A DNA stretch of 64,000 bases from Zasmidium citrigriseum (GCA_002786025.1 NHNW01000081.1:1-64000); one strand, 5' to 3'. Counted from the first letter of the stretch, positions 47,946-58,954 are shown. Numbers and translations: made by a program. Notes: generated by a model from the letters alone, not told the origin.

Positions 47946-48390
47946 CTTTGGACTTTGATTTTCCGAGTCAACCTGGTATGCTCAACGCTGCTCAACAGCT
48001 GGGCACCTTGGCGTCTTGAGCACAAGCTGAAAGCCCCAGAGGATCGCAACTGGATCGTCTTCTGCATCTCGCATCGCTTACAGAGGACACTGCGCTCATT
48101 GATCCAGAAATTGCGTCGCAGGAATTGGGGGCCTGGTTGTGCTTGCCATATGTCGCAGTGCAGTAGCTTCGGAAAGGCTGCATGCGAGCCTCGTGGGCAG
48201 GTACGCCCCCACTTCATGTATTCGAGTGGAGAACTAGCAAATTCCTGTACGACATGAAGAATACAAGCGAAACGTCAGCACGGACTAAAGACTTCCCGGG
48301 AAGAGGGCGGGTGACGACGTGGTCTGGAGCTGGCACACGGAATCTCTGCACGAGGTCGTCTTCGCCAGACCCAGCGGCAGAGGGCCCGTC
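47946..48390. promoter_or_regulatory. Divergent promoter between tyrosinase and UstYa genes
   Basis: 445 bp shared by the tyrosinase gene and the third UstYa gene. An acggaa word occurs at 48337-48342, as in the previous divergent promoter. No separate gene was found here. Confidence 0.45.
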
Positions 48391-49451
48391 ATGATCAAGG
48401 GAAAAGGCTATACACCGCTGGACTATGAGAATTGCCATGAACAGAGACCTGATCAATCCAACACCAGGTCGGGATTCTCACCATGGCTCATTCATGCTGC
48501 GCTGCTTTTGACGTCCTTCGGATTCTTCGTCTCGTCACTGTGGATTCGCAACGATGCCACGGCCGAGGAATGTGTGAAAAAGACTTCAGTATATTGTGAG
48601 TCGTTTGGTCATCCACTTCAAATATTTGCGACTGAATGAAGCTTCTCATCAGCACCCGCCTTGGAAGCCGTTCGAACCCATGTAACGAGATTGAACGGAT
48701 CTTTCAATTACGAGTCCGTATTCAAAGGAGAGCCTTCACCCGAACTTGACGCAGCTTGGTCCAGACTTACAGCGGGAGGTATGAACCAGTACTCAAGCCT
48801 TGGTACAACACAAGCGCTAACATCAAGATGTAGACATTCTTCCAGGTCCACTCATATCCGTATCAGAAGATGACTTGATCGAGGTCGATCAAGCCGACGA
48901 CATCGATACCGTTGTACGACTTCCGCCACACTATGGCGAAGGATATGTTGCATCTCTTGAAGTCTTCCATCAATTGCATTGTTTAGTAAGTGCGTCGCAT
49001 AGCCGTATGGATTTGATGCTGAGTCGAGCAGAACATGCTGCGGCAGATATCATATCCTGAATACTATCAGAGAAACTCTGATCCTGAGAAAGTCAATCGT
49101 ATGCATATAGGTATGGCAATCTTTCGCCATGGTATTGAAAGGTGACAACGCTGACGAAGTGACTAGATCACTGTAAGGCTGACATTCGCCACTCTGGACG
49201 GGATAGGTTCACTCACAGTCTGAACAGGCATTGACATGTTGAGGCAACATCTCATGTGCCGAGGAGACACTGGTATTGTCACCGGACGGTGGGTGACGGG
49301 ATATAGTCATCTATATCCATACTTCAGCACCGTCCACATATGTAGAGACCTCGATGCGATTTACGAGTGGGCGGATCAAAGGAAAGTGACTGTGTCTCAG
49401 GAAGAGCTCAAGGCGTTTCGAGGCTCTGTAAGCCTTGAGAACATACCTTGA
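48391..49451 (+). CDS. UstYa-family oxidative cyclase with 6-nt microexon
   Basis: Six exons: 48391-48595, 48653-48778, 48834-48985, 49032-49110, 49167-49172 and 49228-49451; 263 residues. A cytosolic N-terminus, one membrane helix (WLIHAALLLTSFGFFVSSLW), then SPALEAVRTHV, PSPELDAAWSRL, VVRLPPHYGEGY, HQLHC (split from NMLRQ by intron 3) and HIDHC followed by IDMLRQHLMC. The fifth exon has only six bases (atcact) and supplies D, H and the first base of C of the second motif. Skipping it would keep phase but give HIGID and lose the motif. Both flanking introns have good signals (gtatgg...ctgac...tag; gtaagg...cag). Confidence 0.88.
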
Positions 49452-49659
49452 GCAACTCCATACGGAGTGTATAGATACTCCTCCCTGGGAGAGTTGGATG
49501 TCGACATGACATTAGACGAACAGCAAGCTCAGCAAGTATTGTATTCTTGTTACCAGTAGCGACCGTCCGAAGCACTTCTCATTCCCATCTCTCCCGACGT
49601 CACAATTCGTCCTGCTCCTTCCTTCAAGTCACACTAATCCAAGCAATCGCTCATCCCAT
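49452..49659. other. Convergent intergenic region
   Basis: 208 bp between the stop codons of the third UstYa gene and the precursor gene. No gene or clear hairpin seen. Confidence 0.4.
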
Positions 49660-49867
49660 TTAAACCTCAGCCTCGTCGAAGTCATCGGCGTAGTACCTGG
49701 AACGATGAATATCAGCCGATCGAGAACTCATGTTGAAAGACGCACATGGTGTTCGCCGCTGGTGCTGCCTCTGCACGCTTCTCAAGATCGCCGACGTCCT
49801 GATTGACCGGAGCAGCTAGGGTGAAGCCCAAGATTGCGGCGAAGGCGAGGAAGGCTTTGAACTGCAT
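49660..49867 (-). CDS. Candidate RiPP precursor peptide (secreted, Kex2 site)
   Basis: Two exons (49746-49867 and 49660-49696) with a 49-nt intron (gtgcgt...ctgat...ccag) encode 52 residues. A signal peptide (about 1-19: MQFKAFLAFAAILGFTLAA) is followed by a short acidic propeptide ending in Lys30-Arg31, a Kex2 cleavage site. The released segment (32-52) begins with an Ala/Pro-rich stretch and, through the second exon, ends with a Tyr-Tyr pair (42-43) followed by an acidic run. Without splicing the frame would end differently and contain no Tyr. Position between two UstYa genes and near a tyrosinase fits a dikaritin-like precursor, here with one core instead of repeated cores. It could alternatively be an unrelated small secreted peptide. 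Confidence 0.75.
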
Positions 49868-50416
49868 GGTGGCGGATGGTGAAAAGTCTGAGATCTGTGC
49901 TATGATTTCGTCGACGAACGTGAGGTATCGAGTGCGGATGCAATCGTAACGACTTCTGGCTCGTGGCTTATAGCCGACACTCACCGCTAGTGAGCTTGAA
50001 GACCCCATTTCATGCCCTAGTTGCGATCGTTCTGCGCTTGCATCAGAGGCGTTGCTCACTGCGAGCCTGAAAATCCTCTTGCTCCACGACTTTTGGTCGA
50101 TCGACATCCACGATAATCTGACATGGCCTTCTCGCATTTGAGATTCCCTATCAAGCTGAATTGCGAGTTTTGGTTGGATCCTGCAGCTTTCAGCTCAGGC
50201 CGGCCGCACAATCACGACAATTCCTTCCGATAAATCCACCACCTCAGCTACACCCTCGATGATAGGGCGGCGGTGAAGGACAACATGGAATCGTGAGGTC
50301 ATGTGTTTCCCAACCCTACAGGGGCTAGACGCAATCCTCCACGCTAGAGTAAGAACCAAATCACATGCCAGGACAAGCATGATCTCACAGACTCCGTCCG
50401 AAACACCTCTCCCACT
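49868..50416. promoter_or_regulatory. Divergent promoter of precursor and fourth UstYa gene
   Basis: 549 bp shared by the candidate precursor gene and the UstYa gene on the plus strand. A TATA-like word (ctataag on the minus strand, 49968-49974) lies about 100 bp upstream of the precursor ATG, which fits a highly expressed small gene. Confidence 0.45.
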
Positions 50417-51401
50417 ATGCCACTGAACATCTGTAAGTGATGGTGTGGCTCAACTCTAATGGCAACGATCCTCTTGAAGCAGTCTCCAACATCGATACCT
50501 TGCCGTCGCAATCAAGAAGAAACATCATACCATGGATTTTAACCCTGTGCAATGCCGGACTCGCGCTGCTCACTATCTACTTTAGCTTGACTGATGACGG
50601 TGGCTGTTCAAAAGGGCCAGTGGACGAAAGGTATCGCAACGCAAAGTTGAACTCTGCATTGAAGGCAACATCTACATACTGTCAGTATTGGACTTGTCCG
50701 AATGAGATCTCACAACTCATACCTATCGTCCAGCTCCGATTTTCGACGAAGTAGACCTGTCTCTGGGGGTTCGCAAGCTTGATGGAACGTTCAAGAACAA
50801 GTCTTCCATCTTCCGCCAAGATCCCTCCCCCGAAGTTGACAAGGCTTGGGACTTCTTCTCAGGGGCCATATTCACAACTACTTCGTATACGCTGGCTGAG
50901 AACGGGAAGCGTCCCGGAGAGGCTGTCAAAGCCCCGGCATCGTGGAATCGCGGGGACGATTCGTACATCATACAACTTGATGTCTTCCATGAAATTCATT
51001 GTCTCAACTGGCTACGGAAGGACCTGAACTGGGAATACTATTACGGAGATAAGAAGCCTACACAATGGTGGCTGGACCATCGAGCTCATTGCATGTAAGA
51101 TAGAGGCCTCGACCTTGGTGCCTTGACCACTTGCTGACATTTTTGCTTGATTTCCAGTCACGTTCTCTTGCAAACACTCATGTGCCACGCCGACCTCGAC
51201 GTCGTGCCATACAACTGGGTCAGCAAGTCCGAGGATCACGAGGCTGTACCTGATCCCGATTTCAATGTCTTGAAGAAGTGCAGGAACTTCGACGCGCTAC
51301 TGGAGTGGGCAGAGAAGAACGAAGTAAAGAATGCCCAAGAGAAGCGGAAGCAGCTGAGAGCTCCGAAGGATGCTGTCATTCATGATTGGCCGTATGCATA
51401 G
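50417..51401 (+). CDS. UstYa-family oxidative cyclase
   Basis: Four exons: a 16-nt first exon 50417-50432 with a consensus gtaagt donor, then 50483-50680, 50734-51094 and 51158-51401; 272 residues. If the first intron is not used, an ATG at 50440 opens the same frame. One membrane helix (IIPWILTLCNAGLALLTIYF), then SPIFDEVDLSLG, PSPEVDKAWDFF, and intact motifs HEIHC (HEIHCLNWLRKD) and HRAHC (HRAHCIHVLLQTLMC). Its last intron lies within the Ile codon just after the second motif's Cys, not before DHC as in the other three UstYa genes, so it is the most divergent of the intact members. Confidence 0.9.
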
Positions 51402-51761
51402 AGACCAACAACGATGACATTCGGACAATCTTCATGAGCCTCTCTCTCGATGCTGTGGTTCGCCTCTCTTGAATCAAAGAACCAGGTTGTAGAAGAGACG
51501 CAGAGTTCAGCCAATCCAGGGCAGTGGTAAATCAACTCTCAATTACAAATTCGACGAATCTGGTAATATGCGAGGAAGTGCCAAGTTTGGCAAGGCTGCG
51601 AGGGTGTCGATAACGCCGACTCGGAGACGCTCTGAATCCATCTGGCGTTGAAGATGAGCATTTAAGTCTCTCTGATCTTCCCTCTACTCTCTTCCAGCTC
51701 AACTCTAGCAGCAGTCGAGATCAACACCAAGACAACCTCAACTTCCATCAACAACCCAACC
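51402..51761. other. Intergenic region
   Basis: Upstream region of the small anchored protein gene. No other feature seen. Confidence 0.4.
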
Positions 51762-52202
51762 ATGAAGCCCAACACCATCCTCACCATCCTCCTCACCGCA
51801 GCTCTGGCTTCCACAATCCACGCCGCCGGCTGCCCTTACGCAGCTCAAGCCGGCCACTGTTGCAACGGCTCCATCTATCGCAGCAACGAATCTGGTGACT
51901 CGAGCGATCCCAATAACTGGATATGCTGCCAGGGTGGCAGCCTCGGAGTAACAAACTCTCAGGGCAGTTGTCCTTCTGGAAGTCCGATCTCCTTGGCGGA
52001 TGCGCCCAGCGTCAATGGCAATGACTCTGGTACCTCTTCTGCTGGTACTGCTACGCTCTCGACCACGATGAGTGCTACTGGGCCTTCGACTTCGGGGGCA
52101 ACGGTTGAGGCGTCGACTGGAGGTGCAGAAGATATTAGCTTGAGGGTTATTCCAGTCGTTGTGGGAGGCGTCATTGCTGGCGGATTAGGCATGTTAGTTT
52201 AG
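51762..52202 (+). CDS. Small Cys-rich GPI-anchored surface protein
   Basis: Function unknown. Single exon, 146 residues: signal peptide (NTILTILLTAALASTIHAAG), a Cys-rich head (GCPYAAQAGHCCNGSIY, WICCQGG and SCPSG), a Ser/Thr-rich stalk, and a hydrophobic C-terminus (VIPVVVGGVIAGGLGMLV) behind a small-residue site, as in GPI-anchored proteins. It sits between the last UstYa gene and the Zn2Cys6 gene. Whether it belongs to the cluster is not known. Confidence 0.82.
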   Translation: MKPNTILTILLTAALASTIHAAGCPYAAQAGHCCNGSIYRSNESGDSSDPNNWICCQGGSLGVTNSQGSCPSGSPISLADAPSVNGNDSGTSSAGTATLSTTMSATGPSTSGATVEASTGGAEDISLRVIPVVVGGVIAGGLGMLV

Positions 52203-52380
52203 ACCATGCCAAGATGAGCGGCAAATGGTCGTACATACCGTACTGTTGAGGGGGTGATCAATCGATTACAAATCCGAGGGAGTCTTGAACTGCTGCTATG
52301 TCAAATATAAAGTTGTAATGCCTGAGCACTCGGCAGCACAGTCAATCTCAGATTCCGTTTTGTAGACATTTCAAGCTTAC

Positions 52381-54181
52381 TCATTGAATTGTTGCAGCAT
52401 CAGGGGCTGGCGATGTCTCAGGCCGTGCCCGATTCCCAGCAAACGGTCCACCAACGAACATATCGCAGATCACAGTCAGCCTGTCAAGGTCCGCTGACTT
52501 ATACCGCCACATACTTCCAATCTCGTCCAGTCGAGCAAAGATCCAATAGATGTTCTCGAATGCCTCAGCAGACCTTGCTGCTTCCCGCTTGGCAAGACGA
52601 AGCCAAGTGCCGACTGCTATTTGAATCGGAATAATCATCTTCAGAGCGGTGAGCGGTCTTGATGGGGACGGCGACACGGCGTAGTGTAAACACATCATGA
52701 TCGATTGGGCGGCTTCAATCTCCGCTTGTTCGATGCAGACGATGTCGGGGTTTGTGTAGTGGCCATGAGACGAGAGCTTTCCCAGCAGGCCGCAGATGAT
52801 CAATCGGTAGAGATTGTAGCGGACCGCAATCAGAAAGATTGGGTACGAGTCGATTTCGAAGGCTGTTCCGAAGGGTGGTATTGTAACATCGCTCTGGCTC
52901 TGGACTGGGGTGGTGTACAAACTGAGGTATTCTTGTACGTGTCTGTCAGCGTCTGAGCCAAAGATCGCCAGAAGTCTCTCCGTCGCAAGTTCAATATGTG
53001 TGGCATCTCCTTCTTGCGTTGCTTGTCGAACGAGAAAGACCAGGCGTGGGAGTTGGACGAGCAGATGCCCAACCATGTCCAAGGCTTCGACCGGAGTGTT
53101 GAAAGAGGTGGTTCTGCCAGGCTGAGAACCGAATGTGTTCTCGAAGATTGAGCAGTCTCGGCCGTACATGATAGACTCCACAACCTGGCATTGGAAGGTT
53201 AGTCACAACGCGACGTTCCCTGGGGCCACAACTTACCTCGTCCATGCAGAAAGAGTTCGCAATCTCGCTCAACAATGTATCAGATTCGTATCTCGCCCGG
53301 TGGAGCTTGAGCAAGTAACGAAGAGCAAGCATATGCGGGACGTAGTCAAATGAGTCCAGCTGCAGAAAGTGCTGCACCATGTCAGTAGTCTCCAATCCAC
53401 TGATCTCATATAGAACTCACTTCAGCAGCATAGTGCAGCAAAATCGCAAGTATCAGATTCCTGGAGTTGTCCTCCGTTCTGCAGTTCTCCACGGTGGCTC
53501 TTAAAGACGTCAAAGCGCGTGCACCTGATTTATGTGCCCGCAGCAGCGCTCTGTTGTCGCTTCGATAGAAAGCTGACATAGTGTCCAGAGCGTAGTGTGA
53601 GGCCAGCTCAAGAGCTTTACTCTCAGGGGCATATAACAAGGCCAGCTTGAGATAGTCGCCAAGTGGATTCATCCCGAGAGCCTCGTACCCGAAGACGGTG
53701 GACCATGTCGCCGATGCCTTGCTCTGTGGGCACAGGGTCGCAGTACTTGGCGTTGATTTTGTCGAGGGGTGGGCCTTTCGGTCGCGTTTGAGCCGGTGTA
53801 TCCTGGAAACTCCAAGCGTCAGGAAGGTTCCTTCGCCACTGGCAGCTTGGCGTGCATGCTTTACGCCTAGATGGTCGACTACCTCACAAGGCTCGATGCC
53901 TGAATTGAGATCCTGCTCTGCTTTTGGTCGCTCAGATGGAATGTGTCTCGCACATCCAACACGGAAAGCAAGGACCTGCTCGATCACCGGGATATGGACT
54001 GAATCCTTCCCTGGCTTGTAGACGCAAGGCCTACTCTTCTTACGGCAGGCACCGCACGAAGGCTTGCGTTCATCGCACTGTCGATGTAACGTCAGCATAG
54101 TGGGACTGACCAGCCAAGTGCGGTAGCTCTGACCTTGACCTTCCTGTTCCTGCACATCTCGCACTTGCCCAATCGAGTCAT
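52381..54181 (-). CDS. Zn2Cys6 transcription factor, candidate cluster regulator
   Basis: Four exons: 54134-54181, 53421-54077, 53237-53371, 52381-53184; 547 residues. The binuclear zinc cluster begins at residue 7 and is split by the first intron after the sixteenth codon: CEMCRNRKVK then CDERKPSCGACRKKSRPC, with the canonical spacing C-x2-C-x6-C-x6-C-x2-C-x6-C. The rest resembles the fungal-specific regulator domain, with a block LLHYAAEHFLQLD across the second intron. The frames open upstream of 54181 and downstream of each donor are intronic. It is the only classical regulator next to the RiPP genes and may bind CGG-type sites in their divergent promoters. Confidence 0.9.
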
Positions 54182-54645
54182 TTTCAAAATCTTCCAACTT
54201 TCCCACGTCTCTTCCTGCTCTTTGAGTGAATGTCTTCAGGGACTATTCGCTGTAGGCGTTGCCCACGGTAGGCTCCTCTTATCACAGCACTGTCGACTTG
54301 GAGACCAGGACTTGCCGTCAAATACCGTCGAACCAAGCACCGCCACGGGAAGGAACCGATCGTCGAAGCTCAGCTACAAGGCTGAGGGCTGAAGGATGAC
54401 TTGACATGCATGTGCAAGCGAGACCCTGCGGAAGATCTTAGCCAGAAGAGGCGATACATCGCATTTTCACAATGCAGGGCAGCAATAAGAGCCATTAAGG
54501 AGGTGAGTACCTCTTGACTGCATGTCTGTACTGGAGCCGGAGTGCCCGAGACCGCAAGAAACCAATGCCTGCTCGATATGATCAGTCACACGGCCTGTTC
54601 AGAGAGAAATGACTTAGGTCTGCAAGTACAAAACACCACCACCTT
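54182..54645. other. Intergenic region
   Basis: Promoter of the Zn2Cys6 gene on one side and, on the other, the 3' end of the DUF3176 gene. No gene seen; it probably marks the right border of the RiPP cluster. Confidence 0.4.
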
Positions 54646-56476
54646 TCACGACCTCGACTGCAAAACCCACTCCCCCCTCCCATCCCTCCCAAGCCTAACA
54701 AACATCCCCTCCGCAACCCTCTCCATCTCCCCCTTCGTCCTAAGTCCCTGCAACGCAAACAAACTCGCAACACTACTCGTCTTCCAAGTCTCCAGCCCCG
54801 CCATCCGGCTCAAAACCGCAACACATCCCACAAAAATAAGAGCAAGAACCAGCAGCCCCAAAGGCAACGCCATCCAAACCCACCTCACCGTAACAATAGC
54901 CTGCTGATAGAACGCCTGGCCCTGGATGACTTCTGGAGAATTGTGCGTGCGGAGGTTGAGAGTTGCGGCAGCGGCGATGTTATCGAACATAGAGTCGAGG
55001 GTATGTGGTGTGGAATTGAGATGTTGGAAGATAGATTGCGTGAGGTCGCTTGGCCATTCGGGTTGTGCGGAGGCGGAGTTGTACTGGGCCACAGAACCCG
55101 TGAAGAGGGTTGTGAAATAGAACCAGAATCCTTTCATTGCGTTTTCGCCGATGGTGTAGTTTTTGCCGTATTGCGTCAGGTAATAGTACGACAAACTCTC
55201 GGGACCGACGTCGACGTCTCGGTTGGCGCCTGCGTCAAGAGGGGTGGGACGGCCGACGGGGGTTTCGACGAAGGTGCCGTTGGTGGAGGCGGCGGTGTAG
55301 TATTGGACGCAGAATTCGAGGATGCATTCTGCGGCGTAGGGGCCGAGGGGTGCGGGTGTGGAGGAGGTGGGTGTGGATGTTCCGTCCCAGGTGTAGTTGC
55401 CGAGGATTACGAAGACGTCGGCGAGGGGCATGGAGTCTTTGAGGTGGTCTGCGAAGGCTATGGATGTGAGGGAGCCGTTTGCGAGGGTGTTGTTGACGAC
55501 CATGCTGACGCCGATGGCGATGGGGTCTTGGATTAGGGAGACTCCGTTGGGGAGGGTGTAGTTTGTGCTGGAGTTTGCGGGTTGGGTGGTGAGTTTGTTG
55601 GTGAGGTCTTTGCATTGTCCGCAGACGGCTAAACTGTTGTAGGTCGGCCAGGTGCAGTTGCCCGTGGGACATTGTGCTGGCACTTGGAAGAGGGAGGCCG
55701 ATTCGTTGCCGTATGTAAGTAGCCCGCTCATGATGGCTGCTTTCATGGACAGGTCGACGTCGACGGTGTTGGTACTGTTGAGGTATGTTCGAGCAACGGG
55801 TAGAGAGGCTTCCTCCTTAGGAACGGCACGAAAGTCGGTCGATAGGATCTGTTGAACGAATGGGCTGATGGCGAGGAGGAGTATCGTCAAGAGAGCGCCC
55901 ATGAATGCCAATGGCCTTGTTCAGTCAGCATTGTCAACCATCATGTACTGGTCAACGTTTGTTCGAGACTCACCCTCCTTTCATCTTCAACATCAACATC
56001 GCACTCCCCGGCGGTCCACCAGCAGCATCATTAATCGTCTCAAAATCCTTCAACGCCCTCGTCTTCCTAAACCACAACCACTTCAACTGCCCCAGCCCCT
56101 CATCAATCGGCACCGCAAGTGAGAAAGTCGCGACTGACGACAAAAGCGACACAACAGTCGGAAGCGTAATGCCCCATTTCCAGTTCGGCACAGGCTGCCC
56201 ATCGAACGAGATCAAAATTCCCACAATGGCCGCAAAACAGCCCAGCGTGAAAAGCCAGCAGAACAGTTCAAAGAGCCAGAGGTTTTGGAAGGCGTGTTTG
56301 AAAGACCGTCGACTGGGGCCTCGGGGCGGTAGTTGATACACGTTATTGGGGTATTGGTGAGGATGGTTCTGATCGACATCAAAGGTCTGGACTGGTGGGT
56401 TGTATGGTTTATACGCAGATTCTTCGTTGGCACCATATACTGGTGGTGCAGGTGGGAGAGGAGCGTAGCTTGCCAT
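54646..56476 (-). CDS. DUF3176 membrane protein
   Basis: Function unknown, a family common in filamentous ascomycetes. Exons 55974-56476 and 54646-55915 with a 58-nt intron give 590 residues from MASYAPLPPAPP (56476). Seen are NLWLFELFCWLFTLGCFAAIVGIL, the family block DGQPVPNWKWGITLPTVVSLL, LGQLKWLWFRKTRALKDFE, AMLMLKMKGG-PLAFMGALL across the intron, a large extracellular domain with NCTW and many N-glycosylation sites, Cys pairs (PTGNCTW, CGQCKDL) and a final membrane helix (VWMALPLGLLVLALIFVGC). The coding strand turns from C-rich to G-rich in both exons. Confidence 0.85.
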
Positions 56477-57203
56477 GTTTTCGACGACGAACACGAGTTC
56501 CCTTGTCAAAGCACCCTGCCCTCCCCCGAGTATAAGTCTGTGGAGGCATATCCAGCTGATTAATTGGCGAGATCTTTAATTGGGGGTCTCCAGATCAGGG
56601 CTTGTTCCTGCGCCTGTTAGCGTAGGAATTAGGGGCCGTTCCCGTCGACCACATGTCGAAAGAGTGGTTAAATAAAGGCTTCGTCCGTCCCAGCTGAAAT
56701 GGCTAGACTTCCAGAACGTGTCCTGCGAGATTCGCAGATTACCATGAAGCCAGGTCTGGAAAGCCACCAACAGGGCATTTTGGCGATGAGGGAACCGGAT
56801 ATGTCTAGAGAAAAGCGAGGTGGCGACGAAAAAGGGCAACAACTGGAACAGTAATGATGATGATTGGAAAACAGGTAGATACTAGGATGAAGAAAGCCTT
56901 CAGGGTGCGAGATCGATCTTGCGAAGTCGTCATCTCCAGCTGAAACGCACGGACCTGCATCGTGCTTCGACGCCTCGAGCCATGATCCTTCGAAGAGCGA
57001 CAATGGACTTGGTTCAGGAGCCAGACCAGAACGCCGCGGACGAAGACCGACGAAGACTGGCCTTTTGAAGAGTATGGTGTCTGATGGGTGGAAGATGGGA
57101 AGGAGCGAGGGCTGAAGACGAATCCTGCAGCGATCGTGGAAGAATAAACAATAATAATAAAGGGAGCAGGGGTTGATAAAGACTCTTTTTGAACATGAAC
57201 CCT
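56477..57203. other. Intergenic region
   Basis: About 730 bp between two minus-strand genes; it holds the DUF3176 promoter and the 3' region of the cutinase gene. No gene seen. Confidence 0.4.
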
Positions 57204-57936
57204 CTATGCAAGACTCGCCACAAAGTTAGCAGCTTCCTGTGCGTGATTGGGGACCTCAGCAGAGTGGACGTCCAGGCTGTCGCCGCTGGCGCAGAAAGTG
57301 TCGTTCTCGTCGCAGTAGCTCCTGAGCACGCTCGCATAGGTGTTAAGTAGGGCAAGGCTATCGCCGCCCTCGCTGCGAGCGAAGATGCCGTCCTCGGTCG
57401 AAGTTCCGCGATCGAAAGACTGGCCAGCTGTGAAGCTGGGGTCGCCGAAGACAACGACGGCGGCGACTGTAGGACGTCAGCTTGAGATCGTACCACGAGG
57501 AGACTTGATACTGACTATTCTCACGGTACTGAGGGCCAATAGGATCCGGCTTGAAGACACCGCCAGCCAGAACATCAGTCATGACGTTTCCGCCCTGACT
57601 GTAGCCGACAAGAACGATGCGGCTACCGGAACCACAAGCCGCAACGTAGCTTTTGATCTTGTCTTCAGTATCGTTGATGCCATCTGTCACGGATGCCGGG
57701 TAGCTACCGCTGTCGTCGATGATAGTGGCTGGATAGTCGACTGCCACGCTGTAGGATCCTGGGACCATCTGCTCGATCAGGTCGGCGACTTGGCCTGGCT
57801 TGCCCTCGCCGGGGGCTTCGTTGGAGCCACGGGCGACGATGATGTAGAAGCCCGATGCGCAAGATTGGCGAGGAGCCAGAGGCGCGGCGATTGAAGAGGC
57901 TGCGAGGCCGAGCGCTAGGAGGGATTGGGCGAGCAT
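57204..57936 (-). CDS. Secreted cutinase-family esterase
   Basis: Serine esterase of the cutinase/acetylxylan-esterase family, acting on cutin or similar polyesters outside the cell. Exons 57516-57936 and 57204-57466 with a 49-nt intron give 227 residues. Signal peptide MLAQSLLALGLAASSIA, then FYIIVARGSNEAPGEG, the nucleophile motif GYSQGG, the block AVVVFGDPSF after the intron, and YCDENDTFC with a following His (DVHSAEV) completing the Ser-Asp-His triad. Cys pairs are present for disulfides. Start at the ATG at 57936; the longer frame has no signal peptide. Typical of a plant-associated or saprotrophic fungus. Confidence 0.92.
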
Positions 57937-58954
57937 CTTGTCGTGGCCTGGCGATGGATATTTCGAAGCCGAAAAGCGAGTGAAAGAGTGAGTGACTTGA
58001 CCTTCGTGAAGCAGATGGATGGCCGGCACACTGCTGCTTTAATGTATCCTCCAGCCATTTTGCCGGCTATGTATCCGTACTTCCGTTCCATGGACGCTAT
58101 GTTGGATAGCCTGGTGAGTGTGCGAATGTTCAGTCGATCCCTGCCAAGTCAGAATGCATGTCCGACACTACGCAGCAGCCAAAGTAGCTCCTAGGAGACA
58201 GCATGTTCACGTGGTTGTGTTTCGGGCAGTTTCTGTCGACTCTCTGCTCAACGTGCAAGCTCGTACAAGCTGCTGCAAAGTTTAGCTCTCGCTTGTCCTG
58301 CATAAGGCGATGTCGATCTCTGCGCTGTTCCTGGAGCTGAATGGGACTTGGGTGTGGGTGGTTTAGTAGGACCTGCCTTTCAGAGACAAGATGTTACATT
58401 CGCTTGTGGATGTAGCATTGTCGTCTTTAGTTGCCATTTTACACCTCGCGTGTTTCCTGGGAATGGAATGGGGCATAGGCGTCCACGGAGAGACATGCGA
58501 ATCCAACCGCGCTCCGACTTCCAGTATGGAGAAAGGCATTTGAGCTTTGCGTCGTGAAGATGCTGGTTTCGGTTCCAGACACGTTGAATATCTCCAAGAT
58601 GCTGAAGACGGCAGGCGTGGCTGGAGAGTGAGCCTTCTCACGTAGTCGCTGTTCTCAGGAGCCTGAGAAAGGGACTAGATACGCTCGAGTGTCATGGTAT
58701 TTCTGAGCCGATTGCTGAAGACAATGCTTTCTAGAGAGCGGTTGATTTGCGAAGTGAAGAGCGATGTTCGCAAGTCGAAGTTTCGGTGAGGTTGAGATGG
58801 CTGGCTTGACACGTGACACTGCCAAGCGCAGCGGTCGGCAAAACGTTTGGCCATGCCCCGGCGCTAGCAAGTCGAAATTCGTCTTCTCGCTTGTGCCGCC
58901 TGCAACTTCTCGCTGCTGTTCAGGTCTCGTCGACAACACAACAACACCGCCAAG
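57937..58954. other. Intergenic region between divergent cutinase and RPS4 genes
   Basis: About 1 kb with both promoters. The 150 bp before RPS4 include a short pyrimidine-rich tract typical of ribosomal protein gene leaders. Open frames on the minus strand here lack coding features. Confidence 0.45.

Noticed and set aside
48596..49451. A UstYa gene model with a single intron 49111-49227
   Set aside because: It would delete the second HxxHC motif that the other intact family members keep; two introns with a 6-nt exon give the conserved sequence. Kept as the alternative to test.
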